NCBI GenBank assembly: GCA_015061295.1
Contig: SUWU01000012.1
Location: forward strand, 1-61,792
DNA: 61,792 bases
Direction: 5' to 3'
Source: Lentimicrobiaceae bacterium
GTDB lineage: Bacteria > Bacteroidota > Bacteroidia > Bacteroidales > F082
Shown: in pieces, positions 44,350 to 53,178 of the stretch
Numbering within the stretch: position 1 is the stretch's first letter
How the letters are laid out: every line of letters starts with the position of its first letter
Translations under genes and position numbers: made by a program
Notes under the pieces: generated by a model
Told to the model about the DNA's origin: nothing
The model's database searches: none
The model's input: the letters and a program-made list of their open reading frames with translations, nothing else

Positions 44350-44973
44350 TTATTTTTTCTTCAAGAACTTATTTTCTGTTCCATTAAGTAAACGTTTGAT
44401 ATTCTCTTTATGTGTTATTGGAACGAAGATAGCCACTGCTATTGACAATAAAAATAATATTAGATTGTCAGGCATTACGAAGAAATAAGTCACGATAGGC
44501 AGGGTCACTGTTGCTGTGATACTTGCGAGCGACACATAGCCGAAGCACAAGAGCACTATAATAAATATTCCGAGTGCTATCAAAGCTGGTATTGGTATTA
44601 GTCCGAAACCTACTCCGAGTAATGTTGCCACGCCTTTACCACCTCTGAAGCCTGCAAATACAGGGAATATATGACCTATAACCACCGCTGCCGCTGCCAC
44701 TACCTGTACATAGTCGGGCATCTCTATCTCTGGGAAATAACCGAAGATAACCTTCGACATAAAGACTGCGAACCACCCTTTTAAGGCATCTATGATAAAG
44801 ACCGGAACGCCAGCTTTATATCCTAACGTCCTGATAGTGTTCGTTGTCCCAGCATTACCAGAACCATGTTCTCTTACATCAACATCAAAGAAGATCTTTC
44901 CGATCCAAACAGAGCTCGGAATAGAACCTAAGATATAAGCTAATAATATTGTTATAAGTATTGGTAACCACAT
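44350..44973 (-). CDS. plsY: Glycerol-3-phosphate acyltransferase
   Basis: Transfers acyl from acyl-phosphate to glycerol-3-phosphate, the first step of phospholipid synthesis. 207 residues with about six membrane helices. Motifs: YILGSIPSSVWIGK, GSGNAGTTNTIRTLG (phosphate-binding), FRGGKGVATLLGV and the C-terminal HKENIKRLLNGTE. Two bases separate it from prmA. Confidence 0.95.
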   Translation of the reverse strand: MWLPILITILLAYILGSIPSSVWIGKIFFDVDVREHGSGNAGTTNTIRTLGYKAGVPVFIIDALKGWFAVFMSKVIFGYFPEIEMPDYVQVVAAAAVVIGHIFPVFAGFRGGKGVATLLGVGFGLIPIPALIALGIFIIVLLCFGYVSLASITATVTLPIVTYFFVMPDNLILFLLSIAVAIFVPITHKENIKRLLNGTENKFLKKK

Positions 44974-44975
44974 AA

Positions 44976-45806
44976 TTATTTAATGAAGACAGCTGCTGTC
45001 CAATTGTTTTTTGTCACATGATTTACATATTTCAAACCAAGACATTCCGCTTCTTTAGCAATAAGTTTCAAGTCTTCCTCATAGAAGCCGCTGAAGAAAA
45101 TCTTACCTCCATCAACTAAACATTTAACATATTCTTTCATATCTCGAAGGAGGATGTTTCTGTTGATATTAGCAAGAATTATATCGAATTGTCTATTATT
45201 TAGTGAGTTAGCATCACCGAGTTCGACAACGATTTCCGTTTCGTCATTAAGTTTAACGTTATCGAGAGCATTTCTGTAAGCCCATTCATCATTGTCGATA
45301 GCCACCGTCATTGAGGAGCCAAGTTTCTTAGCAAGAATTGCTAACACGCCTGTCCCCGACCCCATATCTAAGACATTGAGTCCTTTGAAATCAGACTGGA
45401 GCATCAGCTCTATGATTTGGGATGTCGTCTCATGATGAGCTGTACCGAACGACATTTTTGGCTCTATGATAAGATCATATTTATACGAGCCTTCCACCTG
45501 ATGAAAAGGAGCTTTTATTCTACACAACTCATTGATGATTACAGGCTCATATGATGCCTCCCACGTAGCGTTCCAATCCTGATCTGGGATAAGTTCTTTC
45601 TTCAACAACTTGACGTTTGAAAATTGTTCCATCTGTATTATCTCGTCAAGTTCAGTTTCATCTAAAGACTTTTCTTGACAATAAGCCTCGAAGCCCTCAT
45701 CGGTATCCATGAAACTATCGAAGCCTGCAGCTCCGAGTAGTTCCATGAGCATATCTTTCAGGGTCTCATTCTCTGGATTGGAAAACGAACATGCGTAATA
45801 ATTCAT
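44976..45806 (-). CDS. prmA: Ribosomal protein L11 methyltransferase
   Basis: 276 residues. N-terminal substrate domain, then an SAM-dependent methyltransferase domain with DLIIEPKMSFGTAHHETTSQ, VLDMGSGTGVLAILAKKLG (motif I) and IILANINRNILL (the NxNR-type active motif). It trimethylates L11 in the cytosol. The start codon lies 6 bases after the tpiA stop. Confidence 0.93.
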   Translation of the reverse strand: MNYYACSFSNPENETLKDMLMELLGAAGFDSFMDTDEGFEAYCQEKSLDETELDEIIQMEQFSNVKLLKKELIPDQDWNATWEASYEPVIINELCRIKAPFHQVEGSYKYDLIIEPKMSFGTAHHETTSQIIELMLQSDFKGLNVLDMGSGTGVLAILAKKLGSSMTVAIDNDEWAYRNALDNVKLNDETEIVVELGDANSLNNRQFDIILANINRNILLRDMKEYVKCLVDGGKIFFSGFYEEDLKLIAKEAECLGLKYVNHVTKNNWTAAVFIK

Positions 45807-45812
45807 AATGAT

Positions 45813-46577
45813 TTATTTAGAAGCCTGTGTTGCTATACTTACGAAGTCTTCTGCTTTAAGAGAAGCGCCACCTATCAATCCACCGTCGATGTCAGGCTGA
45901 GCGAATAAGTCAGAAGCGTTTTTAGCGTTGCAGCTACCTCCATAGAGTATGCGCAATTGATTAGCGATGTCTTCACCATATTTCTCACTAACAAGAGAAC
46001 GGATAAATTTATGAACTTCTTCAGCTTGCGCTGGAGTAGCAGTCTTACCTGTGCCAATAGCCCAAACAGGTTCATAAGCAATGATAACATTTTCCATGTC
46101 GGCAACATCGAGATGGAAAAGACCCTCTTCCACTTGTCTTCTTATGACATCGAAATGAGTATTTGCCTCTCTCTCTTCCAAGACTTCACCAACACAATAG
46201 ATAGGAACTATTTGGTATTCTAATAATTTCTTAATCTTAGCTGCAAGAACAGCATTATCTTCGTTAAAATATTTTCTTCTCTCGCTATGACCAACGATAC
46301 AGAAGTTGGTTCCAAGTGAGTCGAGCATCTTAGCTGAGACCTCACCTGTATATGCACCAGACTCATTCTCATTGACATTCTGTGCGCCCACATAGAAACA
46401 TTGTGTTTCATCAGCCATATCTGTCACCATCTCTAAATAAAGATATGGAGGACAAATAATAACATCACAATCTGGCTGTTTCTCTTCACAAAGGTTAGCA
46501 ATATTTTCTACAAGGTCTTGAGCTTCTTGGAAATCAAGGTTCATCTTCCAATTTCCTGCCACTATTTTTCTTCTCAT
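45813..46577 (-). CDS. tpiA: Triosephosphate isomerase
   Basis: 254 residues. Interconverts dihydroxyacetone phosphate and glyceraldehyde-3-phosphate. Motifs: VAGNWKMN (Lys and Asn of the active site), GHSERR with catalytic His, AYEPVWAIGTGKTATPAQ with catalytic Glu and the phosphate loop, and LRILYGGSCNAKNA. First gene of the tpiA-prmA-plsY-dnaN run, with its promoter facing the Fe-S protein gene. Confidence 0.97.
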   Translation of the reverse strand: MRRKIVAGNWKMNLDFQEAQDLVENIANLCEEKQPDCDVIICPPYLYLEMVTDMADETQCFYVGAQNVNENESGAYTGEVSAKMLDSLGTNFCIVGHSERRKYFNEDNAVLAAKIKKLLEYQIVPIYCVGEVLEEREANTHFDVIRRQVEEGLFHLDVADMENVIIAYEPVWAIGTGKTATPAQAEEVHKFIRSLVSEKYGEDIANQLRILYGGSCNAKNASDLFAQPDIDGGLIGGASLKAEDFVSIATQASK

Positions 46578-46621
46578 ATTTCAATATATTTAAACTATTA
46601 AACTTCTTTACAATCACTTTG

Positions 46622-46629
46622 CAAATTTA
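46622..46629 (-). promoter_or_regulatory. -7 element of tpiA operon
   Basis: TAAATTTG on the minus strand, 45 bases before the tpiA start codon. Confidence 0.5.
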
Positions 46630-46695
46630 AAAAAAATAGGATATAATATCAGCAGTTTTTCAAAAATAATAATGTATAATTTTAAAAAAAATCCC

Positions 46696-46703
46696 TACTT
46701 TTG
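46696..46703 (+). promoter_or_regulatory. -7 element of Fe-S protein gene
   Basis: TACTTTTG, 33 bases before ATG 46736; divergent from the tpiA promoter. Confidence 0.5.
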
Positions 46704-46735
46704 CAAGTGTTATTTTGACCTAACATCTCTTGTAT

Positions 46736-47458
46736 ATGACTGTAGATTTGTTTATATCGTGCATCATGGATCAGTTTTATCCTGATACTGCTAAAAATAT
46801 CGTCAAGATATTGAATGTTGCTGGTATAAATGTGGAATATAATTGTGAGCAGACTTGCTGCGGAAAATTTGCATTCTACAGTGGCTTTAAAGAAGAAGCC
46901 AAAGAACTTGGAGAGAAGTTTCTCAAAGATTTTCCCAACGACAGACCTATTATCGGCGTCAGCGCCTCATGCGTGGCATATATCAAGACCCGTTATCAAG
47001 AGTTGTTCTATAATACAGCATCACATTTAGAGTTTAAACGTCTGGTTCCTAACATATATGAGTTCACCGACTTCCTTGTAAACAAAATCAATCATCTTAA
47101 CTTTGGTTCTGAGTTTCCTCATAAAGTAGTATATCAAGATTGTTGCAGCTCATTACGCGACTTACATCTTCACGATGAAGGTCGCAGACTTCTCTCTGCT
47201 GTGAAAGGATTGGAGCTGGTAGAGATGCAGCGTCCTGAGTTATGTTGCGGCTTTGGCTCTGGTTTTTTCTCCATACAGCACGAAGCCATCTCCGTCGCTA
47301 TGGCTGAACGCAAGATACAAGATGCCATCTCATCAGGAGCAGAATATATCGCCACCAACGATATGGGCTGTCTGATGCAACTAAGCAGCTGCGCAAAGAA
47401 ACAAGGTTATAATATTGAAGTAGTCCACATCGCCGACATCTTGGCTCAGGGAATCTAA
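46736..47458 (+). CDS. (Fe-S)-binding CCG-domain protein (LutA/LldE-like)
   Basis: 240 residues from ATG 46736; a TTG two codons earlier is less likely. Two CCG cysteine-rich domains: VEYNCEQTCCGKFAFYSGF with SASCVAYIK, and VVYQDCCSS with RPELCCGFGSGFFS and TNDMGC. These CX(n)CCG motifs bind an iron-sulfur cluster. The family includes LutA of lactate oxidation and subunits of related oxidoreductases. LutB and LutC are not adjacent here, so a lactate role is only one option. Cytosolic. Confidence 0.85.
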   Translation: MTVDLFISCIMDQFYPDTAKNIVKILNVAGINVEYNCEQTCCGKFAFYSGFKEEAKELGEKFLKDFPNDRPIIGVSASCVAYIKTRYQELFYNTASHLEFKRLVPNIYEFTDFLVNKINHLNFGSEFPHKVVYQDCCSSLRDLHLHDEGRRLLSAVKGLELVEMQRPELCCGFGSGFFSIQHEAISVAMAERKIQDAISSGAEYIATNDMGCLMQLSSCAKKQGYNIEVVHIADILAQGI

Positions 47459-47484
47459 GACCATCAACATAAACTAATCATAAG

Positions 47485-47844
47485 TTGAAAGTCATTCTGA
47501 TTATATTTGGTTCTATCTCATTGATATTAGGCGTTATTGGCATTTTTCTTCCAATATTACCGACGACGCCCTTACTTCTTCTTTCTGCCTGGTGTTATTT
47601 CAAAAGCTCTGAGAAATTATACAACAGACTCATCAACAGCAAGCATTTAGGTTCATACATAAAAAACTTCAGAGAGAACAAGATGATCCCTCTGAAGACT
47701 AAAGTTTATATCATTACATTATTATGGCTCAGCTTGTTATATTGTATCTTCTTCGTTGCAGGCGAAATGCTCTGGCTGCAAATATTACTCGCCATAATAT
47801 TAATAGGAGTCACGATTCACATTCTTTCGTATAAGAGCAAATAA
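47485..47844 (+). CDS. DUF454 (YbaN-like) membrane protein
   Basis: 119 residues, starting with TTG (no ATG fits). Signature LGVIGIFLPILPTTPLLLLSAWCYFKSSEKLYNRL is diagnostic of DUF454, followed by a cytoplasmic loop and two more helices. Function unknown across bacteria. It lies 26 bases after the Fe-S protein gene and just upstream of palindrome R1. Confidence 0.85.
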   Translation: MKVILIIFGSISLILGVIGIFLPILPTTPLLLLSAWCYFKSSEKLYNRLINSKHLGSYIKNFRENKMIPLKTKVYIITLLWLSLLYCIFFVAGEMLWLQILLAIILIGVTIHILSYKSK

Positions 47845-47860
47845 GGTTTCATGTGGATAA

Positions 47861-47888
47861 TCCACACGTCCGTGTGACTCTACGGGAG
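47861..47888 (+). repeat. REP-like palindrome R1
   Basis: CACACG TC CGTGTG with the fixed flank ACTCTACGGGAG. It is the shortest-armed copy (the outer GT/AC pair is lost). It shares a further ~60 bases with R2 (ATTTTAGACATT, CCTTTTGTCGTTAGTC, TTAGACCTAA) and lies 77 bases past the ion channel stop. Confidence 0.85.
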
Positions 47889-47965
47889 ATGAGAATTTTA
47901 GACATTTGCCTTTTGTCGTTAGTCTTTAGTCTTTTGACTTTAGACCTAACATGTCTCGGCCTGCA

Positions 47966-49669
47966 TCAATATCCAAACTTCTTCACTTTCAAATCCGGAT
48001 CGTATTCTTTCCGAACATCGTTTTCAAAGTGCCTTTTGAGCGCGTCGGCTATTGTCTTTGCGATTTCAACACGGCGCGAATCCCAGAGACATGCGCTCCA
48101 GGCTATACGAAGGATTATATTATTGTCGCAACCTTTTCCTTCCTCGTATTTACGAACAAAAAGGTTTGATACTGAAGTGTTATGATAACGCTGATGATCT
48201 GAACTCATATCAAATTTAGATTCCAACTCGGCAGTCAAGTCTTCATAGAACTCACGATATGATTTAGTATCTTTCACGACAAGATTTTCGCCTTCAAAAG
48301 ATTCATCTCCTTTCTTACCACCTATTCCAAAGTGGAATATAGTAGGATATGAAGGCTCGTTTGCGCCGCTCGCCACAAGCGATGTCAAGGTCCAGCTACC
48401 TTCACGTGTCGTTAACTTCTCAAGGTCTTCCATATATAAAGGCAGATTCTCTTCATGATTATATCTATCTCCAAAAGTATAATATGAAGTATAAGGGCGC
48501 AACTCTCCTATCTCACGACTTATATAGTTAAAACCTCCGATAAGTGCCAAATAATATGAGAAGTTACCGATACAGGCATCAACAAGACTTGAAGGTGAAA
48601 CGATAGTTATCTTGGAATTTCTGTCGATGAAATATCCGTAAGGGCGATTCACTATGCAATGTTCTATTGCCAGGCTGTCTTGAGGATGTTCATCGATGGT
48701 TTGTGTCGTCGCGAGATTTATCAAACGGAACTCTTCAGACGATTCAACGGCGTCGAAAATATCATCGGTCTTCATTCCCATGCGAGCCTGAATGTCGCAG
48801 ATAGAAAGATATTGCGGAACAACTTGGAATCCTGTTGGTCTGTCGAGTTTGCGTTCGAAAGCTTTATGAAGTTTTTTGATATTATCTGCCACGTCCTCTT
48901 TATGCAGTTCATTTTCCATCGCCTCAGAAAAGCCTGCTCCTATAAGACCGGCAGGAACAGCGAACAATGCAATTCCTAAGATACCAATGACCGTTGCTAT
49001 CATCTTGCCAGCAAATGTAATTGGAGGAGTGTCAGCAAAACCTCCCGGGTCGCCGATGTATTGCGCAAATGCCCAGACAACAGATTTCCATCCATTGTCA
49101 TAGACATCTGGCTGCACCGCATGTTCATAAAAGAACAAGACAAAAGAAAGCATTATAGTGACAATTGCCAGAAACTGCAACGAAATCAGCATTTCCCTTG
49201 ATTTAGATGAAATGGCAATCTTTAGCAAGCGGAACGAACGCATATATCGGAACACTCGCAAAAGACGTAATACACGCAACGACTTCAAGATATAATACGG
49301 CAAAGGCAAGAATAACGACAGATAGAATGAATATGTCGATATAACATCGATGAATCCGTAGAATGTAAAACAATACCTCACCCTGCCCCAAAAGCCTTTA
49401 TACTTAGGGCTGATTTCATCGGCAGCCCAGATGCGAAGCGTGACTTCTATAGTGAAAACAACTACAGTGAAAATATCTATGACATTGAGTATCTTCTGAC
49501 ATAGAGGAGACACATCAAATGTAGATATGAATACTGAAATTGTGCTTATTACTATCAATCCTATAATAGCGTAATCCACATAATTTTCCCACTGCTTAGT
49601 GCGTAAATTATCATCAAAAACACTTGCTAGTTTCTTCTTAATTTGTTCTTTCTTTGTCATACAATTCAT
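47966..49669 (-). CDS. Ion channel with voltage-sensor-like helices, atypical filter, large C-domain
   Basis: 567 residues. Membrane part 1-250: S1-S3, an S4 with Arg every third position (LKSLRVLRLLRVFRYMRSFR, about 128-147), S5 (LQFLAIVTIMLSFVLFF), pore loop and S6 (MIATVIGILGIALFAVPAGLIGAGF). The filter position reads QYIGDPGGFAD (203-213) where K+ channels have TVGYGD, so selectivity is uncertain. The C-terminal 300 residues form an unrecognised soluble domain (ISPSSLVDACIGN-like segment, many aromatic residues). The gene overlaps pcp by 32 bases; a second ATG at 49660 would shorten this slightly. Confidence 0.8.
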   Translation of the reverse strand: MNCMTKKEQIKKKLASVFDDNLRTKQWENYVDYAIIGLIVISTISVFISTFDVSPLCQKILNVIDIFTVVVFTIEVTLRIWAADEISPKYKGFWGRVRYCFTFYGFIDVISTYSFYLSLFLPLPYYILKSLRVLRLLRVFRYMRSFRLLKIAISSKSREMLISLQFLAIVTIMLSFVLFFYEHAVQPDVYDNGWKSVVWAFAQYIGDPGGFADTPPITFAGKMIATVIGILGIALFAVPAGLIGAGFSEAMENELHKEDVADNIKKLHKAFERKLDRPTGFQVVPQYLSICDIQARMGMKTDDIFDAVESSEEFRLINLATTQTIDEHPQDSLAIEHCIVNRPYGYFIDRNSKITIVSPSSLVDACIGNFSYYLALIGGFNYISREIGELRPYTSYYTFGDRYNHEENLPLYMEDLEKLTTREGSWTLTSLVASGANEPSYPTIFHFGIGGKKGDESFEGENLVVKDTKSYREFYEDLTAELESKFDMSSDHQRYHNTSVSNLFVRKYEEGKGCDNNIILRIAWSACLWDSRRVEIAKTIADALKRHFENDVRKEYDPDLKVKKFGY

Positions 49670-50255
49670 TTATTAAAATTAAAACAGCTTTCACCATATC
49701 TGTCAGATTCAACCTTGGCTTTGATGGTTTCGCCGATGGTTGATCTTCATAAAACGGAAGATGAATGAATATGGCATTCATCGAAGGATTGTTTGAACAC
49801 GCCAGAAGCGCTTCATAATAAAATCTATTACAGACATATAATCCGCATGAATTAGATATCTTCACTTTAATATCTTGGTTCTCGATAGCAGAACATAATT
49901 TCTTTATAGGCAGACTTGTTCTTAAAGCAGCCGGTTTATCTTCATATATAAGTTCTTCGTCAGGACAATAGCCGTCATTGTCGCAAATCTTGGCATCCAT
50001 GAGGTTTAATGCGAAACGTTCTAATTTTATCTTCTCGCTTCCACCCGACTGTCCGAGCAAAATAATCAAATCAGGATTATGATTTGCTATGGCTTTATGA
50101 AGAGCATCAGCGACATGTGAAAAACTGACAGGCATCTGCTCTGTAACAATCTCGAATGCCTCACTTTTATATGAAGACAATATTTTCGCTACTTCCCATG
50201 ATGAATTCTCATGATAGTCCCAATATGGTTCAAAACCTGTTATTAGAATACGCAT
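49638..50255 (-). CDS. pcp: Pyroglutamyl-peptidase I-like
   Basis: 205 residues. Cysteine peptidase C15 that removes N-terminal pyroglutamate. Motifs: ILITGFEPYWDYHENSSWEVA, PDLIILLGQSGG, KISNSCGLYVCNRFYYEAL with the catalytic Cys, and AIFIHLPF with His. The usual Glu-containing segment (about ERFALNLMDAKICDN) is present. Occurrence in an operon with a nuclease and an ion channel is unusual for this enzyme. It ends inside the channel gene's start. Confidence 0.85.
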   Translation of the reverse strand: MRILITGFEPYWDYHENSSWEVAKILSSYKSEAFEIVTEQMPVSFSHVADALHKAIANHNPDLIILLGQSGGSEKIKLERFALNLMDAKICDNDGYCPDEELIYEDKPAALRTSLPIKKLCSAIENQDIKVKISNSCGLYVCNRFYYEALLACSNNPSMNAIFIHLPFYEDQPSAKPSKPRLNLTDMVKAVLILINELYDKERTN

Positions 50256-50272
50256 TTTATACTATTTTAAAA

Positions 50273-52288
50273 TCAAATCATTTCATTAAAATATTCCCAG
50301 ATGAAGACCATCGCGAGAGTGTCTAACTCACAATATCGTAGCAATGCCTCCTCTAAAGCCTTTGTAGCGACGTCATCGCTGAATTGCAGTTTGGAATATG
50401 CAGCCAAGGCCGCTCCTCCGTTGCACACCGACTCGTCTAAAGTGCTTTCATATCTCTTTATCTCGTCTTCATCAACATCCAGAAATTCAGATATTTTCTC
50501 GAGATGTTTGTATGGATTTTCCACATTTCCGTCTTCATCATAACTTATCCAAATCTTAGGATTCGTGCTGTCATAGTTCTGACTTATGATTTCCGTACCA
50601 TAAACAGGTCTCGAATACTTTTCTTTTAAAAGCCTGCTCGAATTAAGCACGGCAGGAAGCACAACCTTAATGGAATTACTTCCTTTCATTGATGGATGAT
50701 AATAGTATTTTTTTACCACATCCCACAAATCTATCATATCCCTCTCGCCCACATGCTCATCCTTATGTGTTATCGTATCAATGAAATCCATCAGCGCATT
50801 CTTATCACACTCTTCGCTTTTGTCGAGTTGTTCATAAATGCATCTGAGGATTGTATTCTCGTGGTTGGAATAACGGAACACCGAACCGTTGTCGTTTTCC
50901 AGCTGACGTTTCAGTTCTCTTATAAATTCAAAGTTAGGAAAGAATCCTTTCTTTGTGTTAAGATATTGACCGATATGTTTTATAGTTCCGTTTTTTTCGA
51001 TGATATGATGTGAAAACTGAAATGCCACTTGTTCATAAGGATGAAGTCCTTTATAGAAAGGTAGAGCTACGGAAGTAGTCTCGAAATCTATCATATGGAG
51101 AGGATACACCCATCCCGACATCTCTTTTCTTAATCCTTCAACGTCGATGTAAGTTCCATCTTTCAGATTAGGTTTAAAAGGTCGCATCATGTTGTCATTA
51201 TTCGTAGCCAACGCTATTTGCAGCAGCTTACGTTCAACATGATGCAATCCCTCAGATTCTTCTGACGGTTTAAAGTCACCTTCCGACAAGTCTTCCAGAA
51301 AATACTTTTCCTCGACGATAAATTTATTTCTTTTTATATATGCGCCCCATAAATCCTTCACAAGCGGTTTTTTAAAGTCTTCGTCTTTAAAACCAGCCAT
51401 CTCTTTCCAGCATTCCTTATAGCCGTCCTTAAGTCCCGACGGCGTTTCGTCTGTGGTATAGAAAGGACAAGAGAAACACTTAGAACCTATTTCTGTTTCG
51501 GCTTTTGTACGATTGCAATAATGCTGCGACATGGCGTTAACGAAAGGCACAAACGTATTGCCCATCACTTTATCCTGTTCGCCAGTCTCCCCTTTTATAA
51601 TCATATCGCAAATCTCATCCACGTCGAATGGCGTAAGTACGTGAGCCGCATTCCTAAGATTTTCTGCATCAGCTGTCCTTTCAATCTTAGACCTGTTATT
51701 TTTATCTTTGACGATGCGGAAACACTGGTTCATACCATCGACATCAGCCACTTTTCCTTTGTCGGCCATCATCAGAAACGCCTTCACTTTAAATTTCTTA
51801 TTAGGATATAAGTCTTTCAAAGCATTCACTACCACCCATTTCTGAAACGCCACATCATACAGATATTCCCTTATGCCGGAAGCCACCTCACCTTTCTTGT
51901 TCAGAAAACTATCTTCTTCAGTCCATGACTTAGCCTTGACCTCAACCAGCTCAATATCAGTTCCTGTTTTCTTCAGTATATCAACACGGACGAAACAGTC
52001 CTTATATCTGAAAGCAGCTTCAGCAATATTTACATCCGATAGCTTCAGACGCTCATTTGTTACATTTATCGAAGACTGATAATCTTTCTCTTTGATGTCG
52101 TTGGCATCATCCACGCCATAATATATTTTAGCCAACTCACCCACTTGGAAGCCGCCTTCCGCAAGAGCCATCAAGAAGCTATCGTCGTTATTTTGATTGG
52201 CATACGATTCATCGCCATAATAATAAAGTTGCCTTGGACATGTCAAGGCAACTTTAAATGCCGATTTTGTAAAAAGTTTCTGTTTCAT
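50273..52288 (-). CDS. DUF2779 protein: Cas4-like nuclease fused to DEDD-type exonuclease-like domain
   Basis: 671 residues. N-terminal part has a PD-(D/E)xK pattern: RVDIL (Asp103) and ELVEVKAK (Glu116, Lys118), with four cysteines for an Fe-S cluster as in Cas4/AddB: Cys17 (LTCPRQ), Cys258 or Cys271, Cys274 (CFSCPFY) and Cys294. The C-terminal part is the DUF2779 RNase H-like domain: MIDFETTSVALPF (401-403 DFE), YSNHENTIL, then MIDLWDVVKKYYYHPSMKGSNSIK. Together these predict a 5'/3' exonuclease acting on nucleic acid. No cas genes or CRISPR array are nearby. Confidence 0.85.
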   Translation of the reverse strand: MKQKLFTKSAFKVALTCPRQLYYYGDESYANQNNDDSFLMALAEGGFQVGELAKIYYGVDDANDIKEKDYQSSINVTNERLKLSDVNIAEAAFRYKDCFVRVDILKKTGTDIELVEVKAKSWTEEDSFLNKKGEVASGIREYLYDVAFQKWVVVNALKDLYPNKKFKVKAFLMMADKGKVADVDGMNQCFRIVKDKNNRSKIERTADAENLRNAAHVLTPFDVDEICDMIIKGETGEQDKVMGNTFVPFVNAMSQHYCNRTKAETEIGSKCFSCPFYTTDETPSGLKDGYKECWKEMAGFKDEDFKKPLVKDLWGAYIKRNKFIVEEKYFLEDLSEGDFKPSEESEGLHHVERKLLQIALATNNDNMMRPFKPNLKDGTYIDVEGLRKEMSGWVYPLHMIDFETTSVALPFYKGLHPYEQVAFQFSHHIIEKNGTIKHIGQYLNTKKGFFPNFEFIRELKRQLENDNGSVFRYSNHENTILRCIYEQLDKSEECDKNALMDFIDTITHKDEHVGERDMIDLWDVVKKYYYHPSMKGSNSIKVVLPAVLNSSRLLKEKYSRPVYGTEIISQNYDSTNPKIWISYDEDGNVENPYKHLEKISEFLDVDEDEIKRYESTLDESVCNGGAALAAYSKLQFSDDVATKALEEALLRYCELDTLAMVFIWEYFNEMI

Positions 52289-52332
52289 ATATAATATATT
52301 ACATTCAGAATCTTCATACTATCATCGAATGA

Positions 52333-52728
52333 TTATTTCCATTCATCTTTTTTGCAGCCGTCGGCTTCGCACTTTCTGTTAAATGAGCTCAAAGTCATAG
52401 CATCGCCTTTTTCTCCTGTATAGAAGCGTTTGCCTTCTGCTGTTGTATAACAAACTTGAGCATAGAGACCGAAGATTTCTTCGAATTCTCTTTCTAATGT
52501 GCGGATAAGCTTATTACCTGTAATAGTGATTGAACCAGGATTATTCTTAGTACGGACTTTAGCGATTGTTTGAGAATAATCGACTTTAGATATTGAACCA
52601 CCTGCTGCTACGGTTTCTTTATCACTCATAGGACAGATAGTCAATCTGAGAAATGGATATTTTTCATTGAATTCTCTAGCGAGAGTTTCTACTTTCTTGT
52701 TACCAGTAACGCTGATTTCTGCTGCCAT
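52333..52728 (-). CDS. Protein with internally duplicated domain, unknown
   Basis: 131 residues without signal or membrane parts. The sequence repeats itself: ISVTGNKKVETLAREFNEKYPFLRLTI (about 5-31) and ITITGNKLIRTLEREFEEIFGLYAQVCY (about 67-94), each strand-helix-strand with a conserved TGNK. This fold is shared by few proteins I know. It ends with a Cys pair CEADGCKKDEW. Between TerB-like and nuclease genes; co-transcribed by spacing (26 and 44 bases). Confidence 0.6.
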   Translation of the reverse strand: MAAEISVTGNKKVETLAREFNEKYPFLRLTICPMSDKETVAAGGSISKVDYSQTIAKVRTKNNPGSITITGNKLIRTLEREFEEIFGLYAQVCYTTAEGKRFYTGEKGDAMTLSSFNRKCEADGCKKDEWK

Positions 52729-52754
52729 AATTATAATATTTTAAAGATTAATAA

Positions 52755-53165
52755 TCAATATGCGAGTTCAATTTCTGGTTCTTCTCTGATAAGGTCAGCG
52801 AAAAGAAGAACTGCTTGCGCTTCATCGAGTCCGAGTGCTGATGCGATAGCGAGGACATTGTCGATTTCCTCAACGCCAACAACGCCGTCAATTGTGATAA
52901 TCTGAAGGGCTGCTTCATAAAGCATTGCTGCTTCATCGTCATCAACTTCTGCTGAATGTTCGAGGATGTAGTTATTAACTTGTTCTTCATCCATTGTTCC
53001 GAGTTCTGCCACAGCTGCGTCAATTTCTTGTGCGAATAAAGCAGCGTCAAGTTCGAAAGCTTCAGCGATTTCTCCTACAACGATTTTTTCTGCCTCGTCG
53101 TATTCTCCGTCAGCCCAGATTGCTGATGCAACTAAAGCTGCAATGTGTTTTATGTCTGTATTCAT
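52755..53165 (-). CDS. TerB-like protein
   Basis: 136 residues, all-helical and very acidic. Motif ALVASAIWADGEYDEAEKIVV (about 10-30) and the second helix pair IITIDGVVGVEEIDNVLAIASALGL match the TerB fold, including the Asp-containing turn that may bind metal. TerB domains occur in tellurite/stress and phage-resistance gene sets. This copy is single-domain; there is no TerC, TerD or TerE nearby, so tellurite resistance should not be assumed. Confidence 0.75.
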   Translation of the reverse strand: MNTDIKHIAALVASAIWADGEYDEAEKIVVGEIAEAFELDAALFAQEIDAAVAELGTMDEEQVNNYILEHSAEVDDDEAAMLYEAALQIITIDGVVGVEEIDNVLAIASALGLDEAQAVLLFADLIREEPEIELAY

Positions 53166-53178
53166 AGTGTTCTGTCTT

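Noticed and set aside
47853-48185. Plus-strand ORF of 110 residues beginning with the palindrome
   Set aside because: It begins in palindrome R1 (HVRVTLREM) and then runs antisense over the ion channel gene; no protein character.
52755-53165. Tellurite resistance operon
   Set aside because: Only one TerB-like domain is present; TerC, TerD, TerE and TerZ are absent.
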